DNA of 64,000 nucleotides from Sacculina carcini (taxonomy: Eukaryota > Arthropoda > Thecostraca > Sacculinidae). Location of the stretch: contig OU696593.1 of NCBI GenBank assembly GCA_916048095.2, positions 3,898,501 to 3,962,500 on the forward strand, read 5' to 3'. Shown here piece after piece: positions 1 through 8,155 of the stretch. The notes beneath the pieces are model-generated. The model searched no databases. It was not told the origin of the DNA and saw only the letters and a program-made list of their open reading frames with translations. A program made the position numbers and the translations under genes. The stretch's first letter is position 1, and every line of letters starts with the position of its first letter.

Positions 1-313
1 AACTGGTCGATTGACTGATCATTGTCCTGCTTACATGTAGCCAGGACATGTCTGGCGAAAACCGTGTTTCTCGGCTTCACATACGTTTTCGTCAAGACTT
101 CTATCGCCGAATCAAATGTAGTACAATCGGATATTAATTTGAAGACATCAGAGGACACATAATTAGTCAGAATTCCCAACTTGTCGATAGAGATACTCGG
201 ATTATTGGCCTGAAGTGCGCTGATGCAATTAGAGAGGGTGCGATGCCAGTGATTCCAATCGTCAGAAGTAGTATCAGATGAGCCCTCGAATCGACTCGGC
301 CTGAGTAGGGCAT
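1..313 (-). CDS. Retroelement gag-like ORF, open at left window edge
   Basis: An ATG complementary to 311-313 opens a stop-free frame that runs leftward off the window (about 104 codons seen). The predicted protein starts MDALLRPSRFEG, has a DDWNHWHRTL segment, and later YVKPRNTVFARHVLAT. This layout resembles the N-terminal capsid part of LTR-retrotransposon gag proteins (short RP.RFEG start, W..W.R motif, then a KP.N..FARH.LAT box). No protease, RT or zinc knuckle lies inside the window, so the clade is not settled; Ty3/Gypsy is my guess. It lies downstream, in the same orientation, of an AATAAA signal (complement of 382-387) and of the BEL/Pao remnant. It could belong to a separate element whose left part is outside the window. 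Confidence 0.55.
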
Positions 314-1097
314 CCATACCGAACAAAGTATTGTTGAATAAATTGTTGTGAGCTGAGAAGTGAAAACCTTGAACGAAAGGCTTTATTCAACAATAAAACA
401 TGACTATATCTGAAAAAGAGAACACTGACATTAATACGTAGAATACACAAATCAATATGCAATTGACGTAGTATAATGAGGAATTATACATGAGGTGAGC
501 ATACAATAGCTAGCAAGGATAAATATACAAACCAATTAGCCAGCTACAAGAGAGCAACATAACGGCACACGAAAATCATACGAACGATAGAGATCCGCCA
601 TTGCGGTTCTACAATTCACAGAGTTGCCAAGCTTACGAATTCACAACACGCCCGTACCCTTGATGTGGTAGACATAATAAGGTATGACATAGATACAATA
701 AGGTACCACAAGCGATCCAGACAAGTTGAAATTTGTTGACAATAGATTAGTTGAAAATTGACAATGAAAAATGACAATTGAAGTTTACAGAATACGGGTT
801 TACACACTCAAAACCACCAACCACAATTCGCCTTCATGCGCCATACATTGTATATCGGGATCCACACGGATATTTTGTGACTTCATATAAGTTAAATAAA
901 TTGGAGTTAAATGGAAATTATATCTGAAAGCGGTGAAAGGAAATGAAATTTGAAATTAAGAGACGAAATGAATTGTGGATGAGTTGAAATGATACTTTTG
1001 AAGTGAATTTCCACACCCTCCCACACAAAAAATGGAGTTATGTATAAAAATTGAGCAGTTGCTGTCTCATAGACCCATTCACTGAAACTAATGGAAG
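314..1097 (-). mobile_element. Non-coding stretch, probable LTR/leader between two retroelement fragments
   Basis: No gene is seen. Read on the minus strand, a purine-rich GGGAGGG lies near 1011-1024 and is followed by TGTGGAAATTCAC, which is how a polypurine tract and an LTR start would look. An AATAAA is complementary to 382-387, about 70 bases before the gag-like ATG. There is no second copy in the window to confirm LTR ends. The reading as an LTR is inference. Confidence 0.35.
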
Positions 1098-2307
1098 TTA
1101 CAGTTGGTCTGCGTCAATCAGACCTTTGACGAGTTGACCCTGCCTGACCGCGGCGTCTCGCCTAGGTCGGGCGTGCATTGTAGTTTTTTCTGATCTTTGT
1201 TGCGACACCGGAGGTGAACTACCGCTGTATGCTGCCTGTATCTCCAAGGGATAAAGATGTTTGATTGAGTAATGAGCAGAGGCATTGTGCGGCATCTTAA
1301 TGACTGCACTGCGCACCTTGCCATCATCACCGTAAACAAGTCTCACGACACGTCCCATTAACCAATGCACTCTCGGTCTATCCTTCGTGTTCACAAGAAC
1401 AATATCATCGATTCTGTTTCTGTTTGTCCAGTCAGCTTCATGAACATCACGTCTGGTCTCTCTCAGACTTAGAAGGTAACACGAGTACCACATTGCCTTG
1501 AAATCCTCAAACAATTTGACCTGACGCTGAAATGTTTCATTGAGTTCTTTCTGTGTTGGATTGACGGCATCATTTTCTTCCCATTGGAAGGAAAACCGGT
1601 TTTTGATCTTCTTCGCTTTTAAGATAAATCTGTAGAAACGCCTTCTCAATATCGGCAACTACCGTGAACTTGGCATTTCTGAATTTCAAAATCAACCGAA
1701 CCAAATTGTTCATCAAATCTACACCTTGGAAGCAAGCTTCATTGAGCGAAGGCTTCGATTTATCCGACTTATAACTGAAATTGAATACTGGTCGCAGTTT
1801 TGTGGTGATTCGATCGTCTTCTTTGACCACAGGATGATGTGGTATACACACAACACCTTGTTTACTCTCACATGGGATCTCTTCAATGACACCTAGTTGT
1901 CGCATGTTTTCGAACACCTTGGTGTATTTTTCAACGAGTCCACTCTTGCTGAGTGACAAAATGACCCTTTTCAAACACGCCTTTGCGGCATTAAATGACG
2001 GCGGTACATCTTTGATACGTTCGGAAAACGGAATATCAACGAAATATATTCCTCCGATCTTCTCAATTCAGTTGTCGAATCGTTCAATGAAAGTGTCGTC
2101 TACTATGCACTTATCACATTCAAGTCCAACACCTTCTAACGTGATCATCTTAGTGAGTTCCTCGTCCAGGTACTGATCCACCATATCACGACACTGATCT
2201 TGGACACGGTTGAGTACAACATTGACAGATGTGGGTTGTTCATCAAATAATGTCGATTGAAGGCCGCCTTCACCTGGTGGGGTCCTTCGCAAAATTGATG
2301 AACTCAA
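1098..2307 (-). pseudogene. BEL/Pao retrotransposon pol remnant (RT N-terminus joined to C-terminal DUF5641-like domain)
   Basis: Three open pieces on the minus strand form one decayed pol. The piece at 2068-2307 ends at an in-frame TGA; the same frame continues at 1570-1974 with the start of a BEL/Pao reverse transcriptase (CIPHHPVVK, KLRPVFNFS, SLNEACFQG, VVADIEKAFLQI, the last holding the first catalytic aspartate). After a frame change the piece at 1098-1658 carries YLLSLRE, IDDIVLV, RVHWLMGRVVRL and LYPLEI, matching the DUF5641-type domain found at the C-terminus of BEL/Pao polyproteins. The RT palm, RNase H and integrase that normally lie between are missing, so a large internal deletion has joined the two ends. 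The element cannot encode an active enzyme. Confidence 0.8.
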
Positions 2308-2842
2308 GTATTTAACGTAGTAAAATAGCGTAGTAATAATAAAGTAACGTAGTAACGTAGTAAAATTGCGATCGTGTAGCGTTTAATTGGCTGCCTTTGA
2401 TTTTAAAATTATTGTTGTTTGTTTGTTTTGTTTGATTGTTTAATTGTAAATGAAGTCACCATGGAAAGGATGCAGGTTTCACGCAGATTTAGAAAAATGT
2501 ATCAACATTCATGCGATACTTTTTCGCTCAAATTTGCTTAAAATGAGGTTATTTAATCAAATTCGGGTAATCATACGCCAAAAAATAATATAATATTAAT
2601 ATATTTAATAAAATGAGTGTAATAAATAATATGTATTTAATTTAATATTATACCTCGTGTAATGTGCCTCTGCGCGCACAGACTTACTTGGAAAAAAATG
2701 TAAAGGCATTTCAGAAAAAAAGACAATATAACACGCATATTTTAAATACACGTGAAAAACTGCATTCACCGCTATTTTATACTAGCATTAATTCTAAAAC
2801 GCACCATAGTGTTCATGTAGTGTGTGCGCAATGCGATGCGAT

Positions 2843-2885
2843 CCGAGTCCATGCAGCTCCGATTCTCGGAACTGCATGGACTCGG
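2843..2885. repeat. Perfect 14-bp inverted repeat, 15-base loop
   Basis: Arms 2843-2856 (CCGAGTCCATGCAG) and 2872-2885 (CTGCATGGACTCGG) are exact reverse complements. Further copies of GGACTCGGATCCG follow to about 2925, so the hairpin sits in a small repeated block. It could be the core of a short foldback element or a cruciform-forming site; no function is assigned. Confidence 0.85.
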
Positions 2886-3081
2886 ATCCGATAATCGGAA
2901 CCATGTGGACTCGGATCCGCGTGGACCCGGTTCCAGAACCGGTTCCGAGTCTCGGCTGAATTTGCTGACTGTGTTATTATAAGGGGGCACTGATTCGTCT
3001 ATTGAGCTCAACCGTGGGAAAATAACATTGTCTCACACTGCAAACATCACATGCTATTTCCTGTCTCGTGCGTATTGACAA

Positions 3082-3120
3082 GTGCTACTGTGCAGTATAA
3101 AGTATACTGCACAGTAGCAC
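3082..3120. repeat. Perfect 18-bp inverted repeat with a 3-base loop
   Basis: Arms 3082-3099 (GTGCTACTGTGCAGTATA) and 3103-3120 are exact reverse complements around the loop AAG. It lies about 310 bases upstream of the zinc-finger start codon. A partial echo (TATACTGTCGAGTATA) follows at about 3123-3139. It may form a cruciform in DNA or a hairpin if transcribed. Confidence 0.9.
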
Positions 3121-3426
3121 ATTATACTGTCGAGTATAAAGAGCTCAGGCGTTGTACTACCCCACGCTCCAAACATGTACTCTGGCTCATGTGAATTTCT
3201 TAGTATGAATAGAAACAATCCACCGTATACAAAAGCATCTACATTAGCCAGTACCACTTAGCCAATACCACACAGATTGTGATACATTTTGAACTGTAAT
3301 TTGATTTTGCTATTGTGCTTTTTCTTTGCACTGCATCCAAACATATTTTATTGATATTGGTCGGTCATTGTTGTACTTGAGCCCGGATATTTTTGCAGGT
3401 GTGTGCCGATTTCGTAAGGAGCAAGT

Positions 3427-4926
3427 ATGCCCCGGAAGGGTGGTCAAAAACCTGGTAATACCCCACCTGATCAATCGTTAGGCCGAGAGAGATTAAAAAA
3501 TACACCGACTGAAACCACGCTGGATATGAAACAGAATCGTAAGTCAAGCCAGATTGATGTAAAAAAGAAAGCATCTGTCACGCTCAAAAAGAGCCAAACT
3601 TGTGAGATCAAGCGGCCAAGGAGAACGCCTCGCATGTGTAAAGTTAAGAACATGACGCAGACCGACAGCCCAAGTGAAAGCAATTGTGACGATCCCACTT
3701 CACCACAGTGTGATGATGACATTATTCATCTATCTAAGAACTCTTTTAGAACGTCTCATAGTTCCAAAGAAGATGCGTTGTCAGATATTGATACCTTAGG
3801 TACCTCTGTGAAACCTTGCAAGGGCCCTGTATCATGTCCGAGCTCAGGGTCAACCAGTGACGCTTGGCTGGAGCAGGCATTGCCGACTACCTCGGTGCGT
3901 TCGGCTGATACTCGCGCTGATCTTAGTGAGGTGATCCAACGCCGTTGGATGTCGCTGTCGATAGCAGCCAGCAACCAGCAGCTTGAGATCTTATCTTCGG
4001 CGTCTTCGGACACTGACCAGCTACGAAACTTGTCGGACGATGATCGTTTTATTCTAGATTTGGATCGACAGAACGAATTCGACAAATCAATGGTTTCATC
4101 TGCATCTCTACCTTGTTCGCCGTCCACGTCAGGTGCTGATGGACCGTCCGCCGTGTCTGATGATCAACGTCCGGTTAGTAGGAAGAAACTCATTGCACTG
4201 TCGACAGGCGGAAAATCGGATAGTGCCTCTAGACCGCGTCGCTGGCACCAATGCGAAACATGCGACAAGGTGATGTCCACTCGCAGCGACTTGGTCAAAC
4301 ACATGCGCACACACACCGGAGAGCGACCGTATGCGTGTGATGTTTGTGATGCACGCTTCACTCAGCTGGGCAGTTTGCGTGCCCACCAAACGAGGCATTC
4401 GGGCGTGCGACCGTTTGTTTGTCAGATTTGCCAGCGCGGCTTCAGTATTCGCGAGCGGTTAAAGATGCACATGCGGGTGCACACCGGCCATAAACCGTTC
4501 CGCTGTCGGCTGTGTGACAAGACATTTGCGCGAGGCAGTCAGCTGATCCAGCACCGACGCACACACACTGGTGACAAACCGTACGCGTGCGCACACTGTA
4601 ACATGCGCTTTGCCTTCGCCACCAATCTGCGGCTTCACGAGAAAAAACATACAGGAGCCAAAGACTTCAAGTGTCCGCGCTGCTTCAAGGGATTTTTGCG
4701 GCAGGACGCGTTGCGTCGGCACGTACAGTCTTATCATGAGAACGAGCGGCCGATGCGTTGTCCCGTCTGCGACAAAACGTTCAAGGGTCATCTGAGCACG
4801 CACCTGCGGGTACACACGCAGGAGCGACCATTCCGCTGTACCCAGTGTTCAGCCGCGTTTGCGCAGAAGTCCCAGTTGACCGTGCATCAGCGCACACACA
4901 GTGGGGATAAGCCGTATTGTTGTCAG
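3427..4926 (+). CDS. C2H2 zinc-finger protein, large first coding exon (fingers 1-8 and first half of 9)
   Basis: The ATG at 3427 opens 500 codons ending at a CAG|GTGAGA donor (4926/4927, phase 0). Residues 1 to about 270 are basic, then Ser/Asp-rich and likely disordered. From about residue 273 classical C2H2 fingers follow, joined by TGE/DRP-type linkers: HQCETC, YACDVC, FVCQIC, FRCRLC, YACAHC, FKCPRC, MRCPVC, FRCTQC, and the first half of a ninth at the exon end (YCCQ). The seventh finger is short between its cysteines and histidines (CPVCDKTFKGHLSTHLRVH). Such proteins bind DNA in the nucleus, but I do not recognise the orthologue. The next exon joins in frame and completes finger 9. This is the one convincing host gene of the window. 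Confidence 0.85.
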
Positions 4927-5284
4927 GTGAGACAGATGTACAGATCGAGCGAGCGAGTTAGGGTGAATATTTATTAGATATTTATCAGACACTTCAGAAT
5001 AATCGTTTGCAATTTGTGACTTGTGTTTTTATTATGCTCTTGCTCACAAGCTGGTCGATAGTGTAATCAGATTAGTGGAATACTTGACTTGAAAAATGCT
5101 ACGCTCATTTGCTGCTACCATTGACCATGAATTGAAAAAGCTTTGATTTTGAAGCAATAATTTCTTTTCAATTTTGAATAGTTCATTACTTTGAGGCCGC
5201 TAGAAAACTGGCGGTGTGTTTTATAGAGATTATAATCTACAGATAATATATATCTGTCGTTTATGATCTGTTTGTACGTCTCAG

Positions 5285-5476
5285 GTGTGTTCTCAAAAGT
5301 TCGCGCACTCGACGGCGCTGAAGGTGCACATTCGGCAGCACACAGGCGAAAGGCCGTACCGATGCCCGTTGTGTCACGTCACTTTCAACCAGCTGCCACA
5401 CCTCAAGAAACACCTGCGCACTATCCACCAACAGTCGCTGCCGTACATGTGTGGTGCGTGCAAGCGCTTCTTTAAG
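5285..5476 (+). CDS. C2H2 zinc-finger protein, exon 2 (rest of finger 9, finger 10, start of finger 11)
   Basis: A CAG acceptor at 5282-5284 precedes 64 codons in phase 0. Joined to exon 1 it completes finger 9 (YCCQ|VCSQKF...HIRQH), gives finger 10 (YRCPLC...HLRTIH) and starts finger 11 (YMCGACKRFFK). The exon stops at AAG|GTAGTT (5476/5477). The intron between exons 1 and 2 is 358 bp (4927-5284). The donor at 5477 lies exactly at the edge of a 12-bp duplication that flanks an inserted retroposon (5478-5731). Confidence 0.8.
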
Positions 5477-5477
5477 G

Positions 5478-5731
5478 TAGTTAAAAATGTGTGGTGTGGT
5501 GGTGTGTGGTGTATGTGTGGTGCTACAAATGCTTTTCAATTTTATGCATATACGCGCGTATATACAACTATGCTTTATATGATTCACATGTATTCATAAC
5601 TGCAAGCCTAGACTGCACGGTGTTTCGTTCTATGGACTGATGTACCGTGTTCATGTGATCATTGTGTGTTGGCCATGCTGGCTAATAAAAAGCTTGGAAT
5701 AATAATAATAATAATAATAAAATAAAATAAA
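5478..5731 (+). mobile_element. 254-bp retroposon with (AAT)n tail inserted inside the last zinc finger; acts as an intron
   Basis: GCTTCTTTAAGG occurs at 5466-5477 and again at 5732-5743, a 12-bp target-site duplication. The inserted DNA ends with (AAT) repeats and AAATAAAATAAA (about 5698-5731), as 3' tails of LINE- or SINE-type retroposons do. Splicing from AAG|GT at 5476/5477 to TTAAG|G at 5742/5743 removes the insertion plus one copy of the duplication and restores the reading frame across finger 11. Family unknown; 5'-truncated LINE or SINE is inference. Confidence 0.75.
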
Positions 5732-5742
5732 GCTTCTTTAAG

Positions 5743-5784
5743 GATACAAAGCTGTACATGCACATACGCACGCACGCCACTTGA
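5743..5784 (+). CDS. C2H2 zinc-finger protein, putative terminal exon 3 (end of finger 11 and stop)
   Basis: After the acceptor TTCTTTAAG (ending 5742) the frame reads DTKLYMHIRTHAT followed by TGA (5782-5784). With exon 2 this gives CGACKRFFKDTKLYMHIRTH, a C2H2 finger one residue shorter than usual between Cys and His. Total protein would be 577 residues. A possible longer form using the exons at 13.7-15.0 kb needs a donor before this stop, and I see no GT there, so the relation to those exons is unresolved. Confidence 0.6.
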   Translation, partial: DTKLYMHIRTHAT

Positions 5785-6340
5785 CTTAGGATTAGCTGCT
5801 ACCATATTTTTAGTTTTTATTCTAACAAAAAGTTTAGTTTAATTCATCCAGAGGTGTGATTGTATTTTGTCATTATGCTATATCGCGTGAAATTAGAAAA
5901 CAGTGGTGTTTGATGGGCTCTGTTCACTAATGCCCGGGGGATAATTCACTAAACGAATACCGTGTAGAGATATATAACGTATATATTATTCTACGCCTCA
6001 TGCAATCACTGCACACTTAGGTTAGATTAAATCACAATCACACTTGAACACGTATATAAAAAATTATTCGCCGAAAGCACTATGCACTATACACACATCA
6101 CATACTGTATAGTTCACGCATATCACGCCACAAATATAATGACTGTCGCGCACCGTCATGCGTGCCAGTGGCCTACCCTAAGGGATTTTCCCTCAGCTGA
6201 CACTAGGCAGAATTTGAGGGTGGTGCTGCTATGTGTGAGGCCGGAGCATCATTAAGTTCCTCATCACTCTCATCAGAAATATATGAAATAGCTACCAATA
6301 GCTGAAAATTGATGTCTCGGTCAGCTACAAACAGGGTTTG
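5785..6340. other. Non-coding, 3' flank or intron of the zinc-finger gene
   Basis: No coding frame or recognisable repeat is seen. The DNA is AT-rich with short CA-rich runs near 6090-6130. It ends at the solo LTR. Confidence 0.5.
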
Positions 6341-6776
6341 TGTAGTGTGATCGTGTGCAGTGAGAAAGTGTATGTGAGAGATTGTGTCTACGTTGGCTGA
6401 GATTGTGTGTGCGTGAACGTGTTAGTGTGACCATGTGTGATCGATGTGTGTGATGTGTGTACAGTTGAATTGCGTATTGCGTGCGAGAGTGTGTGAGCAA
6501 GTGTGTATAATTGTGTATAGCTGTGTGTGTATGCGTTTGTGAATTGTCCATGCCCCGCGGCGGCGAGCGAATGACCGGCTCGCCGCTGATTGGTTGTTGC
6601 GGCGGGTGAGGACTGTGCGTGTGTGTGTGTTCGTGTGTGCTCCCGTGTGTCACGGTGTGAGCTAGGAGTCGTGTTCTTGGGGCGGTTGTGGCGTGACGTC
6701 TTGTAGGCGCGCGTGGGGCAGTGATGCCCACGCGCGCCTGTCTGAATATATCTTAGTTTTTTTGTTTGCCTTTACA
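6341..6776 (+). mobile_element. Solo LTR of the GT-rich LTR family, 5-bp TSD GTTTG
   Basis: The 436-bp block begins TGTAGTGTGATCG and ends TTTACA (TG...CA). It is flanked by GTTTG at 6336-6340 and 6777-6781. It is the same sequence family as the three LTRs at 26460-29142: GT-rich arms, a conserved TGAATTGTCCATGCCCCGC core near 6540, an inverted CCAAT box (GATTGGTTG) and GCGCGCGTGGGGC near the end. A perfect stem CGGCGAGC/GCTCGCCG lies near 6561-6585. A solo LTR arises when two LTRs of one element recombine. Confidence 0.9.
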
Positions 6777-7037
6777 GTTTGTTTGGTTTAAACCATTTGT
6801 TTTAAACCAAGTGGTTTTTTTCATATAAGAACCATGTTTTTTAAATTGTTTTTTTGACAGAAATGAATTTTCTCATATAGGAATGTTCAAATATTTTCAG
6901 AATAGGTAAATGAGTTCATTAATACAGTTTTATATTTTCATAAATATTATTTTTTGACATGATTTTATGGGTTTGCACGATATGGGAAACCTTTTTATTA
7001 ACATTTTTGGTTTTTGCTGGGGAAGCATTGTAGTTGG
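6777..7037. other. Short AT-rich intergenic/intronic spacer
   Basis: T-rich non-coding DNA with repeated AACCATTTGTTTTAAACCA-like words; no gene seen. It ends at the Gypsy-1 left LTR. Confidence 0.5.
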
Positions 7038-7502
7038 TGTAGAGTAGCGATTGGTTCAGCACGTAGTCCAAACGGTGGGCGCTAGAGGGCGCCAAGTGAT
7101 AAGCGCCAGGGTCAAGGTGAGCGACCCTGACCAGTCGCTGTACAGTCATTACACAGTGCGTTTCACTAGTGGTGGTGTGCGGCATTTTATTGTGAGTAAT
7201 GTGTATGTAATTACATCATATGATATAAACGTAGTAATGAGTGTGTAATTGTATTATAGTATAACTCATGGCATTAATCCAATTTCAGATAGTTTGATTG
7301 CTGTGTAATCGAATCATTCACCCACTCGCTATTTAAGGTCACGATGGGATGAATGGATAAGTTATGTATGGTCGTGCGTCACGACCAGAGTTATCATCAA
7401 TATGTGAGTCTAATACGCCGTTGCCGTTTACGTGTTTTTGTATTTCAGGAAATAACATTCGTGATGATAATATACTCGTGCCACGAATGTCGTTTTTGAT
7501 CA
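7038..7502 (+). repeat. Gypsy-1 left LTR
   Basis: 465 bp, TGTAGAGTAGCG to TTTTTGATCA. Visible differences from the right LTR: T/C in CACG(T/C)AGTCC, T/A in CAG(T/A)CATTAC, and two in CT(A/G)TTTAAG(G/A)TCACG. Confidence 0.93.
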
Positions 7503-7537
7503 TGTTATTTCAATAAGTCACGTCGTACAACATCCCG

Positions 7538-8140
7538 ATGCCAAGAATGTCAGTCTCATTGCGATGTGAAGCGACCGGGTGTGGAGAGTTGAAGACAGCC
7601 GAGGACATGTCCACATGTATCGCACTCATGCAGCTGCATCAAAAGAACGTGCATGAATCCTGCGGATCCCGTCAGAAACCTCCAAAGATCTCTCGCCCCT
7701 CTGTTCAGCAGAGCATTGACCAAGAAGAATGGGCTGCATTCACCAGGAGGTGGCATATGTTCAAGAACGGGACAGACCTCACGTCAAATCAAGTCACTGC
7801 CCAGCTGCTGGCCTGCTGCGAACCAGAGCTTGGGTCGGCGTTGCTCAGGGAGGATCCAGAGATATCCAACAGAACGGAGACGGAGATCTTGGAGGCTATC
7901 GAGCGTCTGTCAGTGATCAAGGTGGCGCTCAGTGTTCGGCGCTCGGCGTTGCTGCAAATGAAACAGGATCCCGGTGAGAACGTCCGGCAATACGTGGCCA
8001 GACTCAGAGGCACCGCCAACGTTTGTGATTGGACAAAAACCAGTGTCTGTAGGGCTCCCGGGTGTTCCGGTTCAAGTGTGTGTGACTACACAGATGACGT
8101 TGTCAAACTTGTCATGCTGAACGGCCTCTCAAACGATTAG
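7538..8140 (+). pseudogene. Gypsy-1 gag, N-terminal part, ends at an in-frame TAG
   Basis: The ATG at 7538 opens 200 codons. The protein has a Cys/His-containing start (LRCEATGCGELK...HQKNVHE), then a capsid-like region with W..F..RW, QLLACCEPELG and VRQYVARLRGTANVC. It stops at TAG (8138-8140) directly before IKKEILG, which continues the capsid in the same frame. The related Gypsy-3 gag reads through the equivalent place, so the stop looks like a point mutation rather than a natural gag end. Stop-codon readthrough cannot be excluded. Confidence 0.8.
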
Positions 8141-8155
8141 ATCAAGAAAGAAATT

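Larger units (their letters stand above)
2308..3426. other. Intergenic AT-rich stretch with two strong hairpins; upstream of the zinc-finger gene
   Basis: No gene is seen. 2320-2370 holds a short run of AACGTAGTA repeats. The rest is AT-rich up to about 2800, then a G/C-rich block of imperfect GGACTCGGATCCG repeats (about 2840-2960) and two perfect inverted repeats listed separately. The 5' end and promoter of the zinc-finger gene should lie here, but I could not identify a TATA box or initiator with confidence. Confidence 0.5.

Noticed and set aside
4459-4815. Minus-strand open frames across the zinc-finger exon
   Set aside because: Shadows of the plus-strand zinc-finger coding sequence.
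6321-6731. His/Thr-rich minus-strand frames (also 26308-26847, 27670-27978, 28801-29103)
   Set aside because: Artefacts of the GT-rich LTRs read in reverse.
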